From the NCBI GenBank assembly GCA_900321775.1, contig ONXE01000139.1:1-5125 (forward strand): 5,125 nt of DNA, in the 5' to 3' direction. The notes beneath the pieces were generated by a model that saw only the letters and a list, made by a program, of their open reading frames with translations, was not told the DNA's origin and ran no database searches. The position numbers and the translations under genes were made by a program. The DNA comes from an uncultured Bacteroidales bacterium. GTDB taxonomy: Bacteria; Bacteroidota; Bacteroidia; Bacteroidales; Paludibacteraceae. Shown piece after piece: positions 1 to 5,125 of this stretch; the stretch's first letter is position 1; each line of letters opens with the position of its first letter.

Positions 1-1133
1 TTCCAGGTATTGTGGTCGTTGGCCACCAGCGTCGAACTGCTGATGTCCACTTGTGCCGACAAGGGGTAACTGATGTTGTTTTGGATAGTAAGGGTGCAGC
101 CCCTGTCATTGGCATAGAAGCCGAAGTTGCGTCCATTGGCGTAACTGGTGTTGTTGAACACTCGCATGACGCCGGAGTTGTTGTTCTGGTCAAACCCACG
201 TACCGTGTTGCTAACGGCCAAACTGTGATGAATGAGCACATTGTGAGCCGTATAATCGCCTCCCAACTTGAAACCGTTTCCATTGCCCATGTTGGGGTAA
301 TGCTGCAGCGTCACAGTCACTTGGGTGTCATAGCGCGACGTGACCGTAGTGCCGTTGATTTGGTCAAACCAAGTCTTGTCGGTCTGATAGCGGGGATGTC
401 CCTGCATATTGTATTCAGTAGGACCGTTCTGGTAGCAGATGCAGTTCTCCAATACTGTTTCCGAAGTAGAGACCCGCTGAAAGAAATCCCAGCCGTCGTC
501 CGAGTTATTCCATGCCCGACAGCCGATATAATGGTTGCCGGCACCGGTAAACTGTTTGTCGGCAAAACCATCTGCATTGCCTCCGAAGTCAGCCTTTCCG
601 ACAGAATTATAGTGCTGATAATCAAAGTTGTCGTGACTATCCACATTCTTTATGATATTGTTTCCACCATTCTTCATCTGGCAGCCCGTATCCGACGAAC
701 CGTAGATGTCCAGCCGCTCGAACAGGCAGTAACTGCCCTCGTTGTACAGGTTGTTTTTTCCGGAATATCTGAGTGTCAGGTCCTTGATATGCAGGTAGGT
801 GCAATTGGATGAAATCTGCAGTCCGCGCGTGCCGTATGGCGTAGAACGGAAGTCCAAAATAGCCGTTTCGCCGGGATATCCGGAAATGACCATGTAGCGC
901 GATGAGGAGATGCCATTCTTGCCTGAGATGGTAGTTTTGCCCAGATTGTATTGTCCTCCCAGCAGATAAAGCGTGTCGCCTCCTGTAGTGAGTTTGTTGA
1001 TACCGTCCGTGAGTGAGCATGGCGTGTTGTAGGAGTTGCCGCTTCCGTTACCCGAAGGCGAACAGTAGTAGGTGGCAGCATGTAGCATACAGGCTGTAGC
1101 GACAGTGCAAAGAATGGCGAAAAAGCGTTTCAT
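1..1133 (-). CDS. Secreted parallel beta-helix protein, probable PL9 family pectate lyase-like polysaccharide lyase (3' end cut by window)
   Basis: The frame opens at ATG 1133-1131 and runs 377 codons without a stop to the window edge, so the C-terminus is missing. Residues 1-20 form a signal peptide (MKRFF, then a hydrophobic stretch ending LHAA). The mature start resembles the YYVSPsG opening of secreted beta-helix enzymes. Asn/Gly-rich, NNxS-type coils follow, as in a right-handed beta-helix. In the PL9 enzyme Pel9A/PelL of Erwinia (Dickeya) chrysanthemi, calcium is bound by Asp209, 233, 234 and 237 and the base is Lys273. The equivalents here are D188 (NADGFADK), D212, D213 and D216 (NSDDGWD) and K289 (GNGFKLGG). 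The 188-to-212 spacing matches exactly, while the last interval is about 37 residues longer. PL9 enzymes beta-eliminate uronate glycans outside the cytoplasm. The start overlaps the GT2 stop (ATGA), so the gene belongs to the glycan operon. The fold and family look good; the substrate is unknown. Confidence 0.85.
   Translation of the reverse strand, partial: MKRFFAILCTVATACMLHAATYYCSPSGNGSGNSYNTPCSLTDGINKLTTGGDTLYLLGGQYNLGKTTISGKNGISSSRYMVISGYPGETAILDFRSTPYGTRGLQISSNCTYLHIKDLTLRYSGKNNLYNEGSYCLFERLDIYGSSDTGCQMKNGGNNIIKNVDSHDNFDYQHYNSVGKADFGGNADGFADKQFTGAGNHYIGCRAWNNSDDGWDFFQRVSTSETVLENCICYQNGPTEYNMQGHPRYQTDKTWFDQINGTTVTSRYDTQVTVTLQHYPNMGNGNGFKLGGDYTAHNVLIHHSLAVSNTVRGFDQNNNSGVMRVFNNTSYANGRNFGFYANDRGCTLTIQNNISYPLSAQVDISSSTLVANDHNTW
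1074..1133 (-). other. Signal peptide of the PL9-like protein
   Basis: The first 20 codons encode a short basic n-region (MKR), a hydrophobic core (FFAILCTVATACML) and a small-residue end (HAA) before TYYCSPSG. Cleavage after Ala19 or Ala20 by signal peptidase I fits best. Cys15 is preceded by ATA, which is a poor lipobox and lies inside the hydrophobic core, so a lipoprotein is less likely. Export is to the periplasm or beyond; the missing C-terminus could carry a sorting domain. Confidence 0.8.
1130..1133 (-). promoter_or_regulatory. ATGA stop/start overlap coupling the GT2 gene to the lyase-like gene
   Basis: The GT2 gene stops at TGA 1132-1130 and the lyase-like gene starts at ATG 1133-1131, a 4-base overlap. 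The bases upstream (AAAAATCAGCATCT) hold no Shine-Dalgarno, so the downstream start is likely reached by terminating and re-initiating ribosomes. The two proteins should therefore be made together. Confidence 0.75.
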
Positions 1134-1822
1134 AGATGCTGATTTTTGATAAAATGAAATGTTAAACGAGTGCGCAGCCAGCCGAAAGACCAGGGTCGCA
1201 GTCCCATATTGCGCAGTTCCCTTCTGACAGGAGCGGTGGGCTTTGGGTTGGCTGTAATCGATTGTTTATTAATAGTATATTGATATTTAGTGTTGTTGGA
1301 TAATGCGATGCGCGGTTTGGCCTGCCAGAGCCGTGCCGCCCAAACAGGGTCGTCGTAGTACAGGCCTTCAGGAAAGAGTATGTGGTGCTTCTTGAGGAAA
1401 TCCAGACGAACTACCTTGCTCCATGCAGAAAGAAACCTGTACTTTCGTTTGGACCGAACAGGCCGCAGTTGCGTGAAACCCGTTTGCAGCACGTCGATGT
1501 GGTCGGACAATTCCTCCAGCAGTTGTGCGATATACCCCTCGCCCCAGTAATCATCGGCATCCACGAAGCAAACCCATTTGCCCGAAGCATGCTCTAACGC
1601 CAGATTCCGTGCTGCTGCCTGACCGCGATTCTGTTGCGTGAACACCTTAATAGCGGTGTACGCGCGCGCATACTCGTCCAGCATGTCTGCCGTTTTGTCG
1701 GTACTGCCGTCATTCACCACCAGCACCTCCATCTCTTCCGTGATTTGGGCAAGTACGGAATCTAGGCAGCGCCGTAGGGTTTGCTCGCCATTGAAAACAG
1801 GTATGATAACACTCAACAGCAT
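1130..1822 (-). CDS. Glycosyltransferase family 2 (GT-A fold), surface polysaccharide assembly
   Basis: This 230-residue protein transfers a sugar from a nucleotide donor to a growing lipid-linked glycan at the inner face of the cytoplasmic membrane. It opens with the classic GT2 start LLSVIIPVFNGEQTL. It then has VNDGSTD at 36-42, NRGQAAARN at 65-73 and the metal/nucleotide DXD-type motif FVDADD at 86-91. W134-S-K136 and EGLYYDDPVW at 152-161 match the acceptor-side region of capsule and O-antigen GT2 enzymes, where an acidic pair supplies the base; here it is DD rather than the usual ED. No membrane segment is visible, so it is probably a peripheral enzyme. It overlaps the GT4 gene upstream by 10 bases and the lyase-like gene downstream by 4. 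The ATG at 1822 is preceded by GGAGG at 1834-1830. Donor and linkage cannot be read from sequence. Confidence 0.92.
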   Translation of the reverse strand: MLLSVIIPVFNGEQTLRRCLDSVLAQITEEMEVLVVNDGSTDKTADMLDEYARAYTAIKVFTQQNRGQAAARNLALEHASGKWVCFVDADDYWGEGYIAQLLEELSDHIDVLQTGFTQLRPVRSKRKYRFLSAWSKVVRLDFLKKHHILFPEGLYYDDPVWAARLWQAKPRIALSNNTKYQYTINKQSITANPKPTAPVRRELRNMGLRPWSFGWLRTRLTFHFIKNQHL

Positions 1823-2913
1823 AGCAGTTCCTCCATTTGTTTGGCTTGCTCAAGTCGCGAGAAAGCAGCCTTGGCTTGCAAATCAACAGCTTGGCGTGTA
1901 TAGCCTTGCGCTTGCCATTCGGCGTACTTGTTCAGGATAAACGCCTCAATCTCGTCCACCGTATCAGCTGTGATGCCTGCGTTAGTCTGACGAATGACTT
2001 CAGCCAGCGAGCCTTCATCATCGGGTACGCAGAGGACGGGTTTCTCGGCCCCAAGAGCTTCGAAGAACTTGGTAGTCATCATGCCTTTGGCTGTTTTAGA
2101 GGTGAGTACCACCATAATACTGCTGCGCCGGATCTCGTCGGGCACTTGGTCTATCCCTAAGGGCTGGTGGTCAGGCGTGTGCAGGTTGAGTACTATTTGG
2201 GGGTTGCCGATACGACGTATCGCCTCTTCCACAGGCCGAATGTCCTGAAACTCGTAGATGCGTCCGATGTAGGAGACACGGAACACGTCTGTCGGAATAT
2301 CTTCAGGGAAGAACTTGTCCGGATCGTAGCCATTATAGATGAGGTGCACGTTGCTATTGAGCGGTCGCAGGAAATTCACATGCCAGGGCGAAACGGTGGT
2401 AACAGCAGTTGCTGCCTTGATAGCGCGATTTCTGCGAGCAATGTTCACTTGTTTGTACCAACTGCGAAACGGTCGGGTCCACCATCCCCTGTGCTGCTGG
2501 TACTGTGCTCCGGGAACTTGCTCGTCAAGGTCGCGAATGTCTATGTACAACGGCAGTCCAAGCGTGTTCGCTAACGAAACGGCCGTTCCGAGAGGAAAAG
2601 TAGAGAACGTAGTGCAGAAGATTGCGTCGTAAGTCTTTCCCTGAATAGCGCGCTTCACCTGTCGGGTAAAATAGCGGTCTTTCCAGTTGGTGATGAGCGA
2701 CCACAGGGCTTTTACGGCCCAGTCCGCTTTGCTCCTGTAGAACACAATCTCGTGGATGGGATAGGAATGGGCGAACGGTATGGTGTGAAACTTCTCGGTG
2801 AAGACCTCTATCTGCCAATCGTGCGAGGCCAGGTAGTCGCACAAAAAGCGTAACCGCGGCGCAAACGATGGGCGGGAGTAGGGGTCTGCCAATATGAGAA
2901 GTCGCTTATTCAC
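1813..2913 (-). CDS. Glycosyltransferase family 4-like (GT-B fold)
   Basis: This 366-residue protein is of usual GT4 length. The start is taken as GTG 2913-2911, giving VNKRLLILADPYSRPSFAPR, the typical opening of this group. The frame remains open to an ATG at 3024, but the extra residues there lie inside the deacetylase gene and look non-coding. Landmarks are the Rossmann start with a PSFAPRLRFLCDYL acceptor-side loop (residues 15-28), YIDIRDLDEQ at 123-132, the domain linker VTTVSPWH at 171-178, IYNGYDPDKF at 192-201, the C-domain opening YIGRIY at 215-220 and the donor-site block TTKFFEALGAEKPVL at 280-294. Of the GT4 EX7E pair, E285 is present but the first Glu is Gly277, as also seen in some divergent GT4 groups. 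It should act in the cytoplasm on a lipid-linked acceptor. It overlaps the gene before it by 8 bases and the GT2 gene by 10. Sugar specificity is unknown. Confidence 0.88.
   Translation of the reverse strand: MNKRLLILADPYSRPSFAPRLRFLCDYLASHDWQIEVFTEKFHTIPFAHSYPIHEIVFYRSKADWAVKALWSLITNWKDRYFTRQVKRAIQGKTYDAIFCTTFSTFPLGTAVSLANTLGLPLYIDIRDLDEQVPGAQYQQHRGWWTRPFRSWYKQVNIARRNRAIKAATAVTTVSPWHVNFLRPLNSNVHLIYNGYDPDKFFPEDIPTDVFRVSYIGRIYEFQDIRPVEEAIRRIGNPQIVLNLHTPDHQPLGIDQVPDEIRRSSIMVVLTSKTAKGMMTTKFFEALGAEKPVLCVPDDEGSLAEVIRQTNAGITADTVDEIEAFILNKYAEWQAQGYTRQAVDLQAKAAFSRLEQAKQMEELLCC
1830..1834 (-). promoter_or_regulatory. Shine-Dalgarno-like GGAGG before the GT2 start
   Basis: GGAGG lies 7 bases before the ATG at 1822, inside the last codons of the GT4 gene (Glu-Glu-Leu-Leu-Cys-Cys). 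It supports that ATG as the start. None of the other starts visible in the window has such a site, and Bacteroidota rely little on it, so it may be a by-product of the GAG-GAA codons. Confidence 0.4.
2906..2913 (-). promoter_or_regulatory. Overlap junction with GTG start between deacetylase-like and GT4 genes
   Basis: The deacetylase-like gene ends at TAA 2908-2906, while the GT4 gene starts at GTG 2913-2911 in another frame. The 8-base overlap, the weak start codon and the lack of a Shine-Dalgarno suggest that GT4 translation depends on ribosomes arriving from the upstream gene. Confidence 0.6.
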
Positions 2914-4141
2914 AGAGGTAATCGATGATTTCTTTGTAGAGTTGCTTGTGATAGGTGTCCGGCCCGAAGTTGGTGTTATGCCATAGTAGCACCAGTTCGC
3001 CGCCATGCTGACGCACTTTGTCAATCAGTTGCTGCGTAGAGTAATATGCCTCTTCCTCGCTCAGACGCATATAGGTCTTGTTTGACAAAGTGCGATCCAT
3101 GACTACAAGCGGGTGGATGGTAAGGCCGGTCACCTCCAGCGTGGACGGATTGATAAACCGGGCAGGACGGGTCGTGCCAAAGCGGAAACCGATATGGTCC
3201 GGCCAACCCAGCGAGAAATCGTCCGTGAAGCCGGCGTTGGCAACTGCAATCAGGTCTGCAGCGGAGTTGACGCGCAGGAAATGGCTGCGATGGAAGACTA
3301 CGTTGTCAGGAACAAATTCCTCCAGATGCTTCTTCTCTTCGCGGAACGACTTGTTCTCTGTGGCATAATAACTACTATGCAGACCTATCGTCGCATCCTC
3401 GTCTTCCAGCAGATTCATCAAAGCATTGAAGTCGCTGCCACCCAGTTTGTACTGGTGATAGTCGTAGCCTTTACCTTGTGTGGCTTTGATGAAATACACC
3501 TCCTCGGCACCCGTGACGCGTTGGTCCTGAGCATGTATCCAGCGGAAGGTATAGGCGGGGTCGTTCTCAAGCATATGTAATGCCCTGAGCGCATCCCGCA
3601 GATGTCCGCGTTTGATTGCTCCCAAGAAACCGCGAGGATGGCGGTAGGATGTCAGAAAATCCACGTCGTGTGTCAGGTAGATCTTGCTGATATGCTGTTC
3701 CGGCAAAGCCTGCTCAAGCAGTTTGGTTACCAGCCGCGAGTACTCGTCCAATACAGGAATGGTCATCATGCCCTGACTGCCCAAAACCGAGTCTTTGCAC
3801 GCCAGACGACCATGCTTATCGCGGGGCAAATCCATTGTCAGTTCCGCCTGTGACAGGAGGAACAGCGCCTTGTAGATGATATCATCCTCGATAACCCACG
3901 TGCCGCCGGTAGTCTCGCCGAACTCGTCGATGATCTCACCACGTTTGATAGCTTTGGGCTGATTGGTGAAATCAGGAACGGTCCATTCTTTGCGCTCTCC
4001 GGTCAACAGGTTATCGCCCGGAATAATCACGAGTTTGTACTGTTCCCACTCGCTCTCATCACGCGTGTAACCAATCCATTTCGCGGCTTCTTCGTTGCCA
4101 TAGAGAAGAAACTGTTTTATATAGTCAACTGTGTCTTCCAT
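2906..4141 (-). CDS. Polysaccharide deacetylase-like protein (NodB/CE4 superfamily) with extra N-terminal domain
   Basis: This 411-residue protein has no signal peptide or membrane segment, so it probably acts in the cytoplasm. Residues 1-150 form a separate domain containing DDIIYKALFLLSQAE, RDKHGRLACKDS and PVLDEYSRL. That pattern recalls the N-terminal domain (I believe DUF7033) found ahead of deacetylase-like domains in many Bacteroidota glycan clusters. The C-terminal part starts with YLTHDVDF (T157-H-D-V-D161), which matches NodB motif 1 with its base and metal Asp. Later landmarks are GLHSSY at 253-258, RSHFLR at 285-290, LTIHPLVVMDRTL at 340-352 and LLWHNTNF at 385-392. The canonical second motif HxxxH is incomplete: H255 is present but position 259 is Tyr. 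An N-deacetylation of a sugar nucleotide or lipid-linked glycan would fit the epimerase 18 bases upstream and the glycosyltransferases overlapping downstream, but the substrate is unproven. The ATG at 4141 fits the domain length. Confidence 0.8.
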   Translation of the reverse strand: MEDTVDYIKQFLLYGNEEAAKWIGYTRDESEWEQYKLVIIPGDNLLTGERKEWTVPDFTNQPKAIKRGEIIDEFGETTGGTWVIEDDIIYKALFLLSQAELTMDLPRDKHGRLACKDSVLGSQGMMTIPVLDEYSRLVTKLLEQALPEQHISKIYLTHDVDFLTSYRHPRGFLGAIKRGHLRDALRALHMLENDPAYTFRWIHAQDQRVTGAEEVYFIKATQGKGYDYHQYKLGGSDFNALMNLLEDEDATIGLHSSYYATENKSFREEKKHLEEFVPDNVVFHRSHFLRVNSAADLIAVANAGFTDDFSLGWPDHIGFRFGTTRPARFINPSTLEVTGLTIHPLVVMDRTLSNKTYMRLSEEEAYYSTQQLIDKVRQHGGELVLLWHNTNFGPDTYHKQLYKEIIDYLCE

Positions 4142-4159
4142 TGTGTTTGTTGTTGATTG
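4142..4159 (-). promoter_or_regulatory. 18-base intergenic leader before the deacetylase-like gene
   Basis: The only gap between genes here reads CAATCAACAACAAACACA on the coding strand. It is A/C-rich, lacks G and has no Shine-Dalgarno, which fits the unstructured leaders used by Bacteroidota ribosomes. It is too short for a promoter, so the two flanking genes are most likely co-transcribed. Confidence 0.55.
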
Positions 4160-5125
4160 TTAGAGACTTAGCAGCGTATCCACTATGATTTCGGACGCGT
4201 GTCCGTTGCCCAAGTCCTCTATGTCGTTATTGCCACGAGGCGGGTTGTTGATGGCCTCAAGAATACGGTGTGTGTCGGTTCCGGAAAGAACGGCCCAACC
4301 TGCATCCACTGTCTCCATGTACTCCGTTTCGTTGCGCACGATGATGCACGGCTTGTGGTAGAAATACGCCTCTTTTTGCACGCCGCCTGAGTCAGTGATG
4401 ATGAGAGATGCGCATTTCTCGAGCATTGCCATATCGGTGTAGTTCTGGCTGGGAATCAGCATGATAGAGGAGTTTCTGCGAATCATCTTCATCAGCCCCG
4501 GATTGGCATCCAGCGCTTTGCGGGTGCGCGGATGGAGGGTCATCACAACAGGAGTCTCCAATTGCATCAGTGCCATCAGTACCGATTCCAGCTCGGCTGG
4601 ATTGTCAATAGTCTCGGCGCGGTGTAGCGTGGCCAGATAATACTTCTTGCCCGCCAGTTGCAGATTGTCCAGCAGCTGCGAAGAAATGATTGCCAGGCGC
4701 CCGTAGGTCATCGCTACGTCCAGCAAAATGTCGCCGCAGAAGAAAATCTTGCCTTTGCTGCCCTCTTTTTTGAGGTTTTCCATCGCTTGATGAGTCGGGC
4801 AGAAGAGGATAGACGCGCGGCGGTCTGTCTCAATTCTGTTGTACTCTTCGATAGAGTCGTTGTTGTAGCTGCGCAGACCTGCTTCGATGTAAATGAGCGG
4901 AATGCCTGCTTTCTCCGCAGCCAGTGCGCCGGCAAGAGTGGTGTTGGCATTACCGAATACCAGTACATAGTCCGGACGCTCTTTCTCCAGAATAGCCAGG
5001 ATGCCGTTGGACATTTCTTCTGCCGTGCCGCTACGACTCAGACGCCACTTGGGCTCAGGGATGTTCATGTTGCGGAAGAACACCTCGCTCATCTGATGGT
5101 CATAGTGTTGACCTGTGTGAAGCAG
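4160..5125 (-). CDS. wecB: Non-hydrolysing UDP-N-acetylglucosamine 2-epimerase, WecB/WbpI superfamily (5' end cut by window)
   Basis: The frame enters from the right edge with LLHTGQHYDHQMSEVFF, the conserved block normally about 35-40 residues into the protein. The real start is therefore outside, and Met at 5092 is internal. The family interconverts UDP-GlcNAc-type and UDP-ManNAc-type sugars in the cytoplasm by elimination and re-addition of UDP. In the 321 residues present (numbered from the edge), counterparts of E. coli WecB E117, E131, R135 and H213 are E81 (YIEAGLRS), E93 and R97 (IEEYNR) and H168 (TLHRAE). HPRTRK at 198-203 and the UDP-binding block DSGGVQKEAYF at 245-255 are also present. 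The counterpart of catalytic Asp95 is Asn59 (VFGNANTTLAG). The QKEAYFYHKPC wording looks closer to the WbpI branch, which acts on a diacetamido uronic acid, than to classic WecB. The symbol names the superfamily and is not a substrate claim. Confidence 0.88.
   Translation of the reverse strand: MLHTGQHYDHQMSEVFFRNMNIPEPKWRLSRSGTAEEMSNGILAILEKERPDYVLVFGNANTTLAGALAAEKAGIPLIYIEAGLRSYNNDSIEEYNRIETDRRASILFCPTHQAMENLKKEGSKGKIFFCGDILLDVAMTYGRLAIISSQLLDNLQLAGKKYYLATLHRAETIDNPAELESVLMALMQLETPVVMTLHPRTRKALDANPGLMKMIRRNSSIMLIPSQNYTDMAMLEKCASLIITDSGGVQKEAYFYHKPCIIVRNETEYMETVDAGWAVLSGTDTHRILEAINNPPRGNNDIEDLGNGHASEIIVDTLLSL

Noticed and set aside
12..812. Long plus-strand open frame (266 codons) opposite the lyase-like gene
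   Set aside because: It is codon-aligned with the minus-strand gene, where low use of TTA, CTA and TCA codons leaves the opposite strand free of stops. Its protein shows no motif, whereas the minus frame has a signal peptide and a complete PL9 active site.
317..1081. Three shorter minus-strand frames (317-646, 637-1020, 776-1081)
   Set aside because: They lie in the two other frames of the lyase-like gene and overlap each other. They show odd composition and no recognisable motifs. The in-frame reading from 1133 explains the whole region.
1088..1091. Cys15 as a lipoprotein attachment site in the lyase-like protein
   Set aside because: The residues before it (Ala-Thr-Ala) are a poor lipobox and the hydrophobic core would be very short. 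A signal peptidase I site after Ala19 or Ala20 is more convincing.
2914..3024. ATG at 3024 as the start of the GT4 gene
   Set aside because: It would add 37 residues of non-glycosyltransferase-like sequence within the deacetylase gene. Homologous GT4 proteins begin at about the Lys-Arg-Leu-Leu-Ile stretch, so GTG 2913 fits better.
3113..3580. Plus-strand open frame (155 codons) opposite the deacetylase-like gene
   Set aside because: It is again codon-aligned antisense to a well-supported gene and contains no motif. The same applies to 2167-2574 opposite the GT4 gene.
4160..5092. Met at 5092 as the start of the epimerase
   Set aside because: The frame continues upstream to the edge with LLHTGQHYDHQ, a conserved internal block of the family, so the gene is cut by the window rather than starting there.
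1..5125. CRISPR arrays, tRNA/rRNA genes, insertion sequences, terminators
   Set aside because: I read both strands for regular repeats, transposase-like proteins, cloverleaf patterns and hairpins followed by T runs and saw none. Coding frames cover nearly every base.

Overview
The window is a compact run of five genes, all on the minus strand, read from right to left. Four features suggest a gut- or rumen-type Bacteroidota, possibly Prevotella-like: the protein families present, GC near 50% by eye, A-rich leaders mostly lacking a Shine-Dalgarno, and tightly overlapping genes. This is an inference; no marker gene is present.

Layout in direction of transcription: (1) 5125-4160, a non-hydrolysing UDP-N-acetylglucosamine 2-epimerase (WecB/WbpI superfamily), with its N-terminus cut by the right edge; (2) 4141-2906, a cytosolic polysaccharide-deacetylase-like protein (NodB/CE4 fold) with an extra N-terminal domain; (3) 2913-1813, a GT4-type glycosyltransferase starting at GTG; (4) 1822-1130, a GT2 glycosyltransferase; (5) 1133-1, a secreted parallel beta-helix protein with the full set of PL9 pectate-lyase active-site residues, with its C-terminus cut by the left edge. 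Junctions are an 18-base gap, then overlaps of 8, 10 and 4 bases, so this is almost certainly one transcript with translational coupling. No promoter or terminator is visible; both probably lie outside the window. The DNA is essentially all coding.

Genes 1-4 look like part of a surface-glycan (O-antigen, capsule or exopolysaccharide) cluster: sugar-nucleotide epimerisation, a deacetylase-like step and two glycosyl transfers. The exported lyase-like protein coupled to the end of that run is the most unusual element. It may trim or release the polymer made by the cluster rather than digest dietary pectin. The second notable point is that the epimerase has Asn where E. coli WecB has the catalytic Asp95, although the other catalytic residues are kept.
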